Below the pieces are notes generated by a model. It ran no database searches. It saw only the letters and a list, made by a program, of their open reading frames with translations, and was not told the DNA's origin. Shown piece by piece: positions 24,382 to 33,584 of a DNA stretch of 64,000 nucleotides (its first letter is position 1; each line of letters opens with the position of its first letter). Source of the DNA: Polyangiaceae bacterium (lineage in GTDB: Bacteria; Myxococcota_A; Polyangia; Polyangiales; Polyangiaceae). The translations under genes were made by a program, and so were the position numbers. The DNA lies in contig JALHPN010000007.1 in the NCBI GenBank assembly GCA_022842465.1, positions 26,285 through 90,284 of the forward strand. Direction: 5' to 3'.

Positions 24382-25380
24382 TCAGGCCGCAGCGGCTTCG
24401 GAGACCGGAGCCGCGCCGCGGGCGTGGGTGCGCCCCTCGCCCCAGATCGTCTCCCAGACGAGGAGGACGAGCGCGAGCCAGAGCACGTCCGCGAAGACGA
24501 GGTGGACGAGCTGCATCCACACGGGCGCGAGGAGCACGACGTTCAGCAGGCCGAGGAGGAGCTGACCGAGGAAGGCGACCGTGACCGCCCGCGAGAGGAG
24601 GCGAACGCGCGGCGCTGGACGGAGCACGCGGAAGAGCGCCACCGACGCGAGCATCGTCGCCGCCGTCCCGAGCGCGAGGAACGGGTGGATCGCACGGAGA
24701 CGCAGGAAGACGTGCGCCGTCGGCGAGACGTCCTCTGCGAGCCCCTCGCGGAGCGACGCCGCAGGGAAGAGCGTGTCTCCGAGCGCCGCGATCGCGCCGG
24801 TCGCGCCGATCGCGAGGAGCGACACGAGCGCCAGCACGGCGACGCCCCGCACGAGGACGTGGCCCTCGGGCTTCGTGGCCGGCGCCGGCGCCTCCTTCCG
24901 AGGCACCGTCATCGCCCACGCCGCGAGGACGAGCGCGGCGAGGAGGAAGAAGGTGTTGCCGAGGTGGAGGATCGACGAGAAGGCGCGCTTGACCGACTTC
25001 TCGTGCGCCACGAGCTCGAGCAGGACGAGGACGCCGCCGATGAGCGCCTCGCCGAAGCTGAAGAGCATCGCGAGGAGCGACGCGCGGCGCCCGACGTGCC
25101 CGCGGGGCAGCGAGCGACGCGCGAGCACGTAGAGGAGGACGACGAGGAGGACCGAGATGCCGCTCGTCACCCGGTGCGAGAGCTCGATGACCGTCTCGAT
25201 GCTCTTCGGCCTCGGCACGACGTCGCCGTTGCAGAGCGGCCAGTGGCGGCCGCACCCCGCGCCGGAGCCCGTCGCCCGCACGAACGCACCCCACGCGACT
25301 ACGAGCACGTTGTAGGCGAGCACGCCCCACGCGAACTTCGCGACGCGACGCGACGGGGACGGGGAGGTGGACGTCGTCAC
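24382..25380 (-). CDS. ctaA: Haem A synthase (COX15/CtaA family)
   Basis: CtaA converts haem O to haem A for aa3-type cytochrome oxidase in the inner membrane. The 332-residue protein has eight hydrophobic segments in two repeats. The family hallmark RATGSGAGCGRHWPLCNGDVVP lies after the first helix, IELSHRVTSG supplies a haem-ligand His, ILHLGNTFF a second, and RLRAIHPFLALG and LVHLVFADVLWLAL the repeat-two histidines. GTG is the start. No ctaB or cox gene is in the window. It is convergent with the SDR gene; the stops are adjacent. Confidence 0.9.
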   Translation of the reverse strand: MTTSTSPSPSRRVAKFAWGVLAYNVLVVAWGAFVRATGSGAGCGRHWPLCNGDVVPRPKSIETVIELSHRVTSGISVLLVVLLYVLARRSLPRGHVGRRASLLAMLFSFGEALIGGVLVLLELVAHEKSVKRAFSSILHLGNTFFLLAALVLAAWAMTVPRKEAPAPATKPEGHVLVRGVAVLALVSLLAIGATGAIAALGDTLFPAASLREGLAEDVSPTAHVFLRLRAIHPFLALGTAATMLASVALFRVLRPAPRVRLLSRAVTVAFLGQLLLGLLNVVLLAPVWMQLVHLVFADVLWLALVLLVWETIWGEGRTHARGAAPVSEAAAA

Positions 25381-25492
25381 AGCGGCGATGACGTAGACCC
25401 GGGTGCGGCCTCCGGCAAGCGGCTTCGAACGCCGAGCGCGGGTGGGGCGAGGCTACCGAGCCTCACGTGCATCTGGTAGCTTCTTCGACCAG

Positions 25493-27103
25493 GTGGCGGA
25501 GCACTCGATCGCCGATCGCCGAGGAAACCTGGGGCGCTACGCGCTGCACGGCGAGATCGCCGCGGGCGGCATGGCGACGGTGCACCTTGCGCGGCTGCTC
25601 GGCCCCGTCGGCTTCGCACGCACCGTCGCGGTGAAGCGGCTTCATCCGCACCTCGCGCGCGATCCAGATTTCGTCGCGATGTTCCTCGAGGAGGCGCGCC
25701 TCGCCGCGCGCGTACGGCACCCGAACGTCGTCTCGACGCTCGACGTCGTGTCGGACGACGGCGAGCTCTTCCTCGTCATGGAGTACGTCGCCGGCGAGTC
25801 GCTGTCGCGCCTCGTCCGCAAGACGCGCGAGGCGGGCAGGCGCGTCCCCATCCGGCACGTGATCGGGATCATGGCGGCGACGCTCGAAGGTCTCCACGCC
25901 GCGCACGAGGCGAAGAGCGAGCGGGGCGTCCCGCTCGGGATCGTCCATCGCGACGTCTCCCCGCAGAACATCCATGTCGGCACCGACGGGGTCACGCGCG
26001 TGCTCGACTTCGGCATCGCGAAGGCGACGAACAGGGTGCAAGATACACGCACCGATCAGATCAAGGGGAAGATCGCGTACATGTCCCCGGAGCAGCTCGC
26101 GAAGGCGCCCATCGACCGCCGCGCCGACGTCTACTCCGCCTCCGTCGTCCTCTGGGAGGCCGTCACGGGTCACCGGCTCTTCACCGCCGACGACGTCCCC
26201 GCTCTCGTCTACGCCATCGTCAACGAGGACGTCCTCCCCCCGAGCTCGCTCGTTCCCGACGTGCCGAAGGGGCTCGACGAGCTCATCCTCCGCGGCCTCG
26301 ACCGCGAGCCGTCGCGGCGATGGTCGAGCGCCCGAGAGATGGCCGAGGCGCTCGAGAGGATCCTCCCCCCCTCGCCCGCGCGCGAGATCGGCGAGTGGGT
26401 GGAGCAGGCAGCCGGTGAAGCGCTCGCCGCGCGGCAGGAGCTCGTCCAGTACATCGAGAGCACGAGCGCCCACACACCGCCTCCGGGGGGCGCCGGCCTC
26501 CGACTCGACTCGCCGTCGCGGCCGATCGAGGTGGCGAGCGGCGTCGTCAAGAGCGAGAGCGTGCCCGACGCGGTCCTGCGCGAGGCCGAGCGCGCCACGC
26601 TCCTCGAGGGCGCCGTCGCTCGCGCGCGCGAGGACATCGACGAGGACGACGACGAGGACGAGAGGGAGACGCTCGTGGCGTCGATGCACCCGAGCTTGCA
26701 GGGTCCCGTGCTCGTGTCGGTCGCGCAGCAGAACGCCGAGGGCCGCGCCGCGGCGACCGCGGAGCCCCCGGCGGTATCGCGCTCCTCCCACGCGAGGCCT
26801 CTCCTCTTCGGCGCCGCCGCGACCACGCTCTTCCTCGTGATCGCCATGGTCGTCCTCGCCATCGTCCGCTCTCCCGATCGCGAGGCCGCCCATCCGCCCG
26901 CGACGGCGCCCGCCGCGGTCGTCGTCGCCACGCCGACGGCGACGACGCACGAGCCCGAGTCCGCCGTGGTCCTCGGGGGGCAACGGGGGACGGCCCCCTC
27001 GGCGAGCGCGTCCAGCGTGTCGAGCGCGCCTCCGCCGCCCGCACCGCGCGCGACGAGCATGCTCGCTCCGGTGACGAAGCCTCGCCCGACGCCGAAGCGC
27101 TGA
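25493..27103 (+). CDS. Eukaryote-like Ser/Thr protein kinase with one membrane anchor
   Basis: The kinase domain (about residues 14-285) has the Gly loop GEIAAGGMATVHLA, VAVKRL, the catalytic HRDVSPQN, DFGIAK and the activation-loop end KIAYMSPEQL. A disordered, acidic linker (DEDDDEDERE) leads to one transmembrane helix (LLFGAAATTLFLVIAMVVLAIV) and a short Pro/Ser/Thr-rich outer tail. This is the usual myxobacterial PSTK layout. GTG 25493 gives VAEHSIADRRGNLGRY, a typical start of this group, and lies 10 bases behind a TAGCTT -10-like box; the ORF track start at 25403 adds an unlikely Arg-rich lead. Confidence 0.88.
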   Translation: MAEHSIADRRGNLGRYALHGEIAAGGMATVHLARLLGPVGFARTVAVKRLHPHLARDPDFVAMFLEEARLAARVRHPNVVSTLDVVSDDGELFLVMEYVAGESLSRLVRKTREAGRRVPIRHVIGIMAATLEGLHAAHEAKSERGVPLGIVHRDVSPQNIHVGTDGVTRVLDFGIAKATNRVQDTRTDQIKGKIAYMSPEQLAKAPIDRRADVYSASVVLWEAVTGHRLFTADDVPALVYAIVNEDVLPPSSLVPDVPKGLDELILRGLDREPSRRWSSAREMAEALERILPPSPAREIGEWVEQAAGEALAARQELVQYIESTSAHTPPPGGAGLRLDSPSRPIEVASGVVKSESVPDAVLREAERATLLEGAVARAREDIDEDDDEDERETLVASMHPSLQGPVLVSVAQQNAEGRAAATAEPPAVSRSSHARPLLFGAAATTLFLVIAMVVLAIVRSPDREAAHPPATAPAAVVVATPTATTHEPESAVVLGGQRGTAPSASASSVSSAPPPPAPRATSMLAPVTKPRPTPKR

Positions 27104-27125
27104 CGACGCAGAGGCGGCGTGCGCC

Positions 27126-28427
27126 TCAGAGGAGCTTGCGCGGCGGGAGGATGACGTTCGCGACGAGGACGCCGATGACCAGCGCGGCGCCGACGAGCGT
27201 CATCGTGAAGGCCTTCTCCGCGCCCGCGAGGGCCTCCTTGCGGAGGAAGGCGCCGAGGCTCGTGAAGCCGAAGCTCCCCGGGACGAGGAGCATCATGCCC
27301 GGAAGCTGGAAGAGCTGCGCCGGGCGGTTCGTCACCCGCGCGAGGCCGTTCGCGAGGACGCACACGGAGAGCGCCGCGCAGAACGCCGCGACGTGGTCGG
27401 GCAGGTGCCGGAGCGCGAGCGCCGTCACGAGATAGCCCGTCGACCCCGTGAGGAGCGCGGCCCACAAGAAGCGGCGCGGCACTTGGAAGAGCACGGCGAA
27501 CGAGATCGCCGACGTCGCGAGCGCGCCCGCCTGCCAGGCGACGCCGAGCGGCGGCCCCGCGATCGGAGGCACGACGGGGCCGCCTCCCATCCGATCGAAG
27601 GCGGCGACGAGCGCGAAGCCGAACAAGATGAGCAGGAGCGTGACGAGCGACTCGACGAGGCGCGCGGTGCCCGCGACGAGGTTCTTCTCGGCGACCTCGG
27701 CGAGGCCCGTCGTGAACGTCATCCCGGGGAAGAGCGCGATGGGACCGGCGAGGACGATCACCTCCGGCCGCACCTCGGGCCACGTCCGCGTCGCGAGCCA
27801 CGCGCACACCGCCGCGAGGAGGCCGCCGAGGAAGTCGTGGAGGAGCTTCTTCTTCCGATCGCGATCGACGAGGACCCGCACGCCCGCGATCGCGGCCCCG
27901 ACCACCGCGCTCACGGCGATGTCGACGACCCCACCGCCGAAGAACACCGCCGCCGCCGCGGAGGCCCCCGTCGACGCGGCCCAGACGAGGCCCGGCGACC
28001 AATAAGGAGGACGCGAAGTGACGGCGCGGATGCGGAGCCGCGCTTGCTCGATCGTGGCGCGACGCGCGACGACGTCGTTGAAGATCTCGTCGACGAGCGT
28101 GAGGCGCTCGAGATCCGTGCCCCACTCCGAGAGCCGCGTCATCCGATGGACCTCGGGCACGGTCTCGGGGAGCGCGCCCGTGCTGGAGCCCGGGTCTCGC
28201 TTCGGGACGACGCGGAGGAAGAGGCCGGTCGGCAGCGCGAACGGCTCGGCGTGGTAGCCCTCCGCCTCGGCGACCGCCCGGATCACGTCCTCGAGGCGAT
28301 AGCTCGGACAGCCGTACGAGGCGAGCGTCGCACCGATGTCGAGGAGGTAGTCGGCGAGCTGCTCGCGCGAGCGCGTTCGCACCGAGCGGACCGGCGGGAC
28401 ACTCTCGTCGTCGTCGTCCGCCGCCAC
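27126..28427 (-). CDS. Threonine/serine exporter family (ThrE) membrane protein
   Basis: The N-terminal soluble part (about residues 20-140) carries the ThrE signature: LADYLLDIGATLASYGCPSYRLEDVI and the CPSY-like segment, then GLFLRVVP. From ~155 to the end there are ten hydrophobic segments in two sets, matching a fused ThrP/ThrB (DUF1212 + DUF3815) exporter, with GGLLAAVCAWLA, ALFPGMTFTTGLAEV and QLPGMMLLVPGSFGF as the conserved loops. It would export threonine and serine by proton exchange. The GTG start is one base from the stop of the PilZ gene, so the two are an operon. Confidence 0.85.
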   Translation of the reverse strand: MAADDDDESVPPVRSVRTRSREQLADYLLDIGATLASYGCPSYRLEDVIRAVAEAEGYHAEPFALPTGLFLRVVPKRDPGSSTGALPETVPEVHRMTRLSEWGTDLERLTLVDEIFNDVVARRATIEQARLRIRAVTSRPPYWSPGLVWAASTGASAAAAVFFGGGVVDIAVSAVVGAAIAGVRVLVDRDRKKKLLHDFLGGLLAAVCAWLATRTWPEVRPEVIVLAGPIALFPGMTFTTGLAEVAEKNLVAGTARLVESLVTLLLILFGFALVAAFDRMGGGPVVPPIAGPPLGVAWQAGALATSAISFAVLFQVPRRFLWAALLTGSTGYLVTALALRHLPDHVAAFCAALSVCVLANGLARVTNRPAQLFQLPGMMLLVPGSFGFTSLGAFLRKEALAGAEKAFTMTLVGAALVIGVLVANVILPPRKLL

Positions 28428-28428
28428 G

Positions 28429-28842
28429 TCACGCCGCGCGGACGGCGCGCAGAGGCTCGGGCATCACGAGCATCCGCGGCGGACGGAGGGGCTCCGGCGC
28501 CGTCAGACCGCGAAGAGACGTGAAGAGGACGCCCTCGTCCTCGGCCGAGAGGCGGTCGAACTCCAGCCCGAGGCAGACCCCGAGGTCGCCCGGGCGGCGG
28601 CCATGGAGCACACGCGCGACCGTGGCCGTCGCATCGATCCACACGTTGGTCCGCGGCGGCTTGAACGTGACGATGACCTCCTCGCCGGTCAGGACGCGGG
28701 TGCGGGCGCGCACCATCATGCCCTTCGTCGAGAGATCGAGGGCAAGATCCGCGACGAGACGGAAGTCGTGCTCCCGGACCACCTGGCAGTCGAGGCGGAC
28801 GAAACGACGGAACGAGTGACGCACCGACTCACGGAACGACAT
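28429..28842 (-). CDS. PilZ-domain protein, candidate c-di-GMP receptor
   Basis: ATG 28842 has an excellent GGAGG 5 bases upstream, so the longer ORF start is rejected. The 137 residues form one PilZ domain with the c-di-GMP motifs RRFVR (RxxxR) and DLSTKGM ([D/N]xSxxG), followed by VIVTFKPPRTNVWIDATATVARV and LGLEFDRLS. Both motifs are intact, so ligand binding is likely. The C-terminal tail is Pro/Arg-rich. Coupling to an amino-acid exporter is unusual; the HD-GYP protein at 12.4 kb could act on the same messenger. Confidence 0.85.
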   Translation of the reverse strand: MSFRESVRHSFRRFVRLDCQVVREHDFRLVADLALDLSTKGMMVRARTRVLTGEEVIVTFKPPRTNVWIDATATVARVLHGRRPGDLGVCLGLEFDRLSAEDEGVLFTSLRGLTAPEPLRPPRMLVMPEPLRAVRAA

Positions 28843-28970
28843 GAGGGCCTCCACGAACGACGATCGTAAGGGGAGCGCACACCTCGGGGCCAAGAACCCG
28901 GGTGCCCTCCTGCGGAAGCGAACCGCATCGCCCCGTCCTCCGCGGGCCACTACCGTGTGCCTCGGGGATC

Positions 28971-30854
28971 ATGGGACGACGCTCTCTATGGCTGCGCTAC
29001 GGCTTCGCGCTCGCCGCGACGATCGCGGCCTGGGCGGCGCGCCATGCCTTCGATCCCGTCTGGGGCCACTCGCTGCCGTACCTGCTCTTCTTCCCCGCGG
29101 TGATGTTCGCCGCGTGGTACGGCGGCTTCGGGCCGGGCATCCTGGCGACGGTCGTCTCCGTCGGCGCCGCGTGGGTGTTCTGGGTCGCGCCCGAGCTCGA
29201 CACGACGGGACTGGCGAGCGCGGGACTCGGCGTGGCGGTCTTCGGCGGGAGCGGCGTGGCGGTCAGCCTCGTCTGCGAGGCCCTGCTCACGGCGCGGGCG
29301 CGGGCGGAGGCCGAGGCCGACGCCGCGCACCGCTCGAACGAGCGCCTCCGCGTCGCGCAGGCGTTCGCCGAGGCGGGGCTCTGGGACTGGGACCTCGCGA
29401 GCGGGCAGATGTACACCTCGCCCGAGCTGGATGCGCTCCTCGGCGCGCGCGCCGGCACGTCGTCGTCGCGCGAGGCGTTCCTCGAGCGTGTCGCCGAAGA
29501 AGACCGCGAGCTCCTCGGCCGCGAGCTCGACGCGCTCACGGCCGGCGAGCACGAGCGCATCGACGTCCTCTTCCGCGTGCGGAGCGGCAAGCGCGTGCGC
29601 TGGCTCCGGTCCGTCGGGCGCGGGGAGCGCGACGCGAGCGGCGCGGTCGTCCGCCTGGCCGGCATCTCGATCGACGTCACGGAGAACGTGCTGGCGCGCG
29701 AGCGGCTCGCCGAGAAGGAGAAGCTCCTCCGCGAGTCGGGCGAGGCGAAGGACCGCCTCATCGCGATGCTGAGCCACGAGCTGCGGAACCCCGTGCACGC
29801 CATCGCGAGCGCGGTCGGGCTCCAGGAGCATGCAAGCGGCCGCGACGTGGAAGCCGCCGCCCGCGCGCGCGACGTCATCGCGCGCCAGGTGCGCCACCTC
29901 GAGCGGATCCTCGCGGACATGCTCGACGTGACGCGCGCCGTGAGCGGGAAGATCGAGCTCCGTCCCGAGCCCGTCGACCTCGCGACGCTCACGCGCAAGT
30001 GCCTCGAGACCCTGCACACGTCGGGCCGCACGGTGATGCACGAGATCCGCGCGTCCCTCGCCGAGGTGTGGGTCGATGGAGACCCGACCCGGCTCGATCA
30101 GGTCGTCACGAACCTCGTGACGAACGCGGTCAAGTACACGCCGGAGGGCCGCGAGATCAGCGTCGAGGTGAATGAAGAGGCCGGGAGCGCCGTCCTTCGG
30201 GTGCGCGACGAAGGCGCGGGGATGAGCGCGGATCTGTGCAAGCACGTCTTCGAACCGTTCGTACAAGGAGAGCAGACGCTGGACCGCTCGCAGGGCGGCC
30301 TCGGCGTCGGGCTCGCGCTCGTGCACCGGATCGTGGAAATGCATCGCGGCAGCGTCTCGGCGGAGAGCGCCGGCGCCGGCCGGGGGAGCACCTTCGAGGT
30401 GCGCATCCCTTCCCGACGGGCGGTGAAGCATCCCTCGAGCGCGTCCCACCGCGCGAAGCGAACGCCTCGCCGCGTGCTCGTCGTGGAGGACCACGAGGAC
30501 TCCCGCGAGATGCTGAAGACGCTGCTCGAGGCCGAAGGGCACGAGGTCCGCGAGGCGTCGGACGGGCGGATGGCCGTCGAGCAAGCGCTCTCCTTCCAGC
30601 CCGACGTGGTGCTGCTCGACGTCGGCCTTCCGGTCTTCGACGGCTTCGAGGCGGCGCGCCGTATCCGCGCCGCCGGCGGGACGATGCGACTCGTGGCGCT
30701 CACCGGGTACGGGCAGGCGGAGGACATCGCCCGCTCGCGCGCGGCGGGCTTCGACGAGCACCTCGTCAAGCCGATCGATTCGCGCCGTGTCTCCGAGGCG
30801 GTCCACGCCACCTCCGTCCACGACGCCACGCCGGAGGCGGCGGGGACGCGCTAG
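28971..30854 (+). CDS. Hybrid histidine kinase: membrane sensor, PAS, kinase, receiver
   Basis: ATG 28971 ([20 protein letters not shown]) begins a DUF4118/KdpD-like four-helix membrane region (about residues 10-110). A PAS domain follows (~130-245; [28 protein letters not shown]). HisKA has the phosphorylatable His in [10 protein letters not shown], and the ATPase part shows [26 protein letters not shown] and [17 protein letters not shown]. The C-terminal receiver ([14 protein letters not shown] ... [13 protein letters not shown]) keeps the phosphoacceptor Asp. It is a complete sensor with its own receiver; no separate response regulator is adjacent. Confidence 0.93.
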   Translation: MGRRSLWLRYGFALAATIAAWAARHAFDPVWGHSLPYLLFFPAVMFAAWYGGFGPGILATVVSVGAAWVFWVAPELDTTGLASAGLGVAVFGGSGVAVSLVCEALLTARARAEAEADAAHRSNERLRVAQAFAEAGLWDWDLASGQMYTSPELDALLGARAGTSSSREAFLERVAEEDRELLGRELDALTAGEHERIDVLFRVRSGKRVRWLRSVGRGERDASGAVVRLAGISIDVTENVLARERLAEKEKLLRESGEAKDRLIAMLSHELRNPVHAIASAVGLQEHASGRDVEAAARARDVIARQVRHLERILADMLDVTRAVSGKIELRPEPVDLATLTRKCLETLHTSGRTVMHEIRASLAEVWVDGDPTRLDQVVTNLVTNAVKYTPEGREISVEVNEEAGSAVLRVRDEGAGMSADLCKHVFEPFVQGEQTLDRSQGGLGVGLALVHRIVEMHRGSVSAESAGAGRGSTFEVRIPSRRAVKHPSSASHRAKRTPRRVLVVEDHEDSREMLKTLLEAEGHEVREASDGRMAVEQALSFQPDVVLLDVGLPVFDGFEAARRIRAAGGTMRLVALTGYGQAEDIARSRAAGFDEHLVKPIDSRRVSEAVHATSVHDATPEAAGTR

Positions 30855-30917
30855 GCTCGGACTCCGCAGAGGTGACGCGCGCCTCGGTCGTAGAGTAGCG
30901 TGGTGCGGAGATCACGA

Positions 30918-31457
30918 ATGGAAGCGATGCTCAGCGGACGACGCAGGTTCGGCACGACGCTCCTCGCGGCGGCCCTGGTCTGCGCGGGGGGAGTTGGGGC
31001 GAGCGGCTGCGCGAGCAAGCCGACGATGCGTCTGAACCACGCCGAGGTGAGCGGCATGACGCTCGGCTTCCCGCCGAGCCTCTCGGTCGTGATGACGGTG
31101 TTCGTCGACGTCTACAACCCGAACTCGTACGACGTCGCGATCCGCGCCGTGCGAGGGACCGTCGTCCTCGCGAATCGGTACACGTTGCCGATGGACTGGC
31201 GGGTGCCCGGCGAGGGCGTCTGGCTCACCGCCGATGCGACGACGTCCGTGCGGGTGCCGGTGCAGATCCCCGTCGATCTCGCGATGGCGATCCTGCGCGA
31301 GGCCTACCAGGCGCCGAGCGTCTCCTATCGCTTCATGGGGCGCGCCGACGTCACGGCGACCCGCACCTTCAAGGTGGAGAAGGACGACTACGCCGTCGAC
31401 GAGAGCGGGTGGATCCCCCGCCAGCAGATCGAGAACGCCCTCCGGATGGGGTTCTAG
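30918..31457 (+). CDS. LEA14-like (WHy domain) lipoprotein
   Basis: GGAG lies 7 bases before ATG 30918. The signal peptide ends in VGASGC, a lipobox. The mature ~150 residues are one WHy/LEA type 2 domain: VMTVFVDVYNPNSYDVAIRAVRGTVVLANRY and GVWLTADATTSVRVPVQIPVDLAM, the strand-NPN-strand pattern of LEA14-like proteins. These are associated with desiccation and stress in plants and bacteria, without enzymatic activity. It ends next to the stop of the convergent membrane protein gene. Confidence 0.82.
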   Translation: MEAMLSGRRRFGTTLLAAALVCAGGVGASGCASKPTMRLNHAEVSGMTLGFPPSLSVVMTVFVDVYNPNSYDVAIRAVRGTVVLANRYTLPMDWRVPGEGVWLTADATTSVRVPVQIPVDLAMAILREAYQAPSVSYRFMGRADVTATRTFKVEKDDYAVDESGWIPRQQIENALRMGF

Positions 31458-32642
31458 TCAGACGAGGCGCTCGGTCGTGCGCGCGACCGTCGCGAAGGTG
31501 GCGAGGAAGAGGGCCGTGACGACGGCGAGCCCGAGCTCTCGTGCCTGCGCGAGGTCGGTGCGGAGCGCGAGGGCGACGACGAGCCCTCCTGCGAAGAGGC
31601 CGGCGGCCATCGAGGCGTAGAGCGAGAGATCGGGCGCTCGGTCGCGACGTGCGTGGACCACGAACCCGAGCACGGCAGAGCCGACGACGACGGCGACGCC
31701 GCAGATCTGCGCCGTCTCGTGCATCGCCCGGTAACGGATCGCGAGCGACGGCACCGCGAAGACGACCGTGAAGTTGGCGAGCATCGTGCGGAGGAGGACG
31801 CCCGACGGAGCCGCTCCCTCACGGCGTCGCGCGAGGAGGAGCGAGGCGACGACCGCGGTGGGCCACGTGACGGCCAGGAGCGGGGCGTAGCGCGCGAGAT
31901 GACCGAGGTTGTAGAGGAGGAGCGCGTCGTACGCCGCGAGGAGCGCGAGCGCGATGGAGCCGGCCCCCAAGAGGAAGATCAGGATGCCGATCACCGACGT
32001 GGGGCGCCCCTCGGTCGTGCGCGTCGCCGCGGCGTACGCGTCGTCGCGCCGCGACGTGAAGCGGACCCAGAGCGGGACGGTGACGGCGGCGAGCGCGCGG
32101 AGCACGAGGTCGTCGTGCGTGTACGGGTTCGGGAGCATGGTCTCCACGATCGAGAACGTCACGCTGAACGAGAGCGACGTCGCGAGGAGCACCGGCCACG
32201 TCGTGAGCGCGCGAACGACGTCTCGACCGAGGAGACGCGCGACCGCCAGATACGCGTAGATCGTGAAGGGGAGCTCGAGGAACGCCTGGACACGGAGCAC
32301 GGACGGCGAGAGCCAGCTCGCGTCCTCTCCTGCGTGCGTCGCGAGCCAGCGGACTGCCGGCGCGTCGAGGGCAAGCGCGAACCAGCCCGTCTCTGCGATG
32401 TACGACCCGATGAACCGCGGGCTCCCGTGGTGGACGCGGAGCACGTACGCGTCGAACGCGATCTGGTTCGAGACGAGGAGGATCCACACGAGCGCCCACT
32501 GCGCGAGCGGATGCACGAGCGCGCGCGAGGCGAGCGAGCCCTGGCGCGCCACCAGCGGCGCGGGCGGAGACGCCGCCGTCCAGACTCCGAGGGCAGAGCC
32601 GACGACGGTGGAGCACACGACGACGAGATCGAAGAAGCGCAC
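31458..32642 (-). CDS. Polytopic membrane protein of unknown function
   Basis: The 394-residue protein has about nine to ten hydrophobic helices beginning with FFDLVVVCSTVVGSALGVW. Conserved-looking polar spots inside membrane regions include SNQIAFDAYVLRVHHG, FSIVETMLPNPYTHDD and a central loop rich in Arg/Asp. I do not recognise a family; transporter motifs and enzyme signatures are absent. The start is GTG 32642. The 3' end abuts the LEA14-like gene with no spacer. Confidence 0.65.
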   Translation of the reverse strand: MRFFDLVVVCSTVVGSALGVWTAASPPAPLVARQGSLASRALVHPLAQWALVWILLVSNQIAFDAYVLRVHHGSPRFIGSYIAETGWFALALDAPAVRWLATHAGEDASWLSPSVLRVQAFLELPFTIYAYLAVARLLGRDVVRALTTWPVLLATSLSFSVTFSIVETMLPNPYTHDDLVLRALAAVTVPLWVRFTSRRDDAYAAATRTTEGRPTSVIGILIFLLGAGSIALALLAAYDALLLYNLGHLARYAPLLAVTWPTAVVASLLLARRREGAAPSGVLLRTMLANFTVVFAVPSLAIRYRAMHETAQICGVAVVVGSAVLGFVVHARRDRAPDLSLYASMAAGLFAGGLVVALALRTDLAQARELGLAVVTALFLATFATVARTTERLV

Positions 32643-32734
32643 GTCCAGATCCTACGGTCCGGCTCGCGGAGAGGCTCGTCCGCGGCGCGCGCCGGGCGAC
32701 CGCTCACCGGCGGATCGCGACCGCTCGTGGTATC

Positions 32735-33160
32735 GTGGACTTCCTCGTGGCGTCCTTGACCGGCTGGCTCGCAGCGATCGCGATCATCGTCGCAGGCATC
32801 GTCCCGCTGACCGTGCGCGTCCGTCAGGGCGGGAGGCGCGGCGCCCCGAGCTCGCCTCCGATCCGCCTCCACGTGGTCCTCGGCCTCTCGACGTCGGCCC
32901 TCGCGTTCGCCCACACCGTCACGATCATCCCCGCCCTCGGGTCACCCGCGGCGACGGCGGGCGGTATGCTCGCGCTCGTCCCCGGCGCGCTCGGCTTCCT
33001 CGTCCTCGTCGCGCACACGGGCATCGGGCTCCAGCTCAAAGACGAGAAGCTCCGCGCTCGCACGTCGAAGCGCCGGACGCATCTCGCGACGGCGCTGACG
33101 ATCATCGTGCTCGTCGCCCTCCACGCCGGCGTGCTCGTATGGGCAGGCCGGCGCGGATAG
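32735..33160 (+). CDS. Small four-helix membrane protein with in-membrane histidines
   Basis: Four hydrophobic segments are predicted: WLAAIAIIVAGIVPLTV, LHVVLGLSTSALAFAHTVTIIP, MLALVPGALGFLVLVAHTGIGLQL and HLATALTIIVLVALHAGVLVW. Helices 2-4 each carry histidines (RLHVV, FAHT, AHTG, RRTH, LHAG) in positions that could bind haem, as in cytochrome b561 or the cytochrome b-like DUF4405 proteins. This is an inference from residue placement only. Start GTG 32735. It converges with the ADH-linked small protein gene. Confidence 0.55.
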   Translation: MDFLVASLTGWLAAIAIIVAGIVPLTVRVRQGGRRGAPSSPPIRLHVVLGLSTSALAFAHTVTIIPALGSPAATAGGMLALVPGALGFLVLVAHTGIGLQLKDEKLRARTSKRRTHLATALTIIVLVALHAGVLVWAGRRG

Positions 33161-33169
33161 GCGCCCTCG

Positions 33170-33580
33170 TCACCGACGCGACGCGCGGACCGCGAGCACG
33201 AGCCCCGTGAGGGCCACGGCCGCGCCGCCGAGCACCGTCGCGAGCGGGAGGATGTTGTGCTCGAGGACGTCGATCCGATCGGCCATCATGAGGATCATCC
33301 AGCGCCGCGCCTGATGGGGCGGCATCTTGTACGCTGCCGTGCGGATCAGGCCCGAGAGGCCGCGCTTCGGGGCGGTCGTCCCGTAGACCGGCGTGACGGG
33401 CCGCAGCGCGTCGATCGCCGAAGGCCGACCGTTGTGCTGCTGCTCGGGCGCCGTGTACGGCGGCGTCCCGATGGGATGCGGTGTCCGCTCCTGCGGGACG
33501 CCGGGGCGGTCCTCCCGCCGGAGATCCACCCCCCACCCCGGGATCGTGCTTCCGAGTGTCATCGACATGTTCTTCTCCAT
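33170..33580 (-). CDS. Small membrane-anchored protein linked to the alcohol dehydrogenase
   Basis: ATG 33580 (MEKNMSMTLGSTIPGWG) lies 4 bases after the stop of the alcohol dehydrogenase gene and is preferred over the ORF start inside that gene. The 136 residues contain a disordered N-terminal part, a conserved-looking core GLSGLIRTAAYKMPPHQARRWMILMMADRIDVLEHN, and one C-terminal transmembrane helix (LPLATVLGGAAVALTGLVLAV). No family name can be given. Tight coupling to the dehydrogenase suggests a shared role, perhaps anchoring it to the membrane. Confidence 0.65.
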   Translation of the reverse strand: MEKNMSMTLGSTIPGWGVDLRREDRPGVPQERTPHPIGTPPYTAPEQQHNGRPSAIDALRPVTPVYGTTAPKRGLSGLIRTAAYKMPPHQARRWMILMMADRIDVLEHNILPLATVLGGAAVALTGLVLAVRASRR

Positions 33581-33584
33581 GGGG

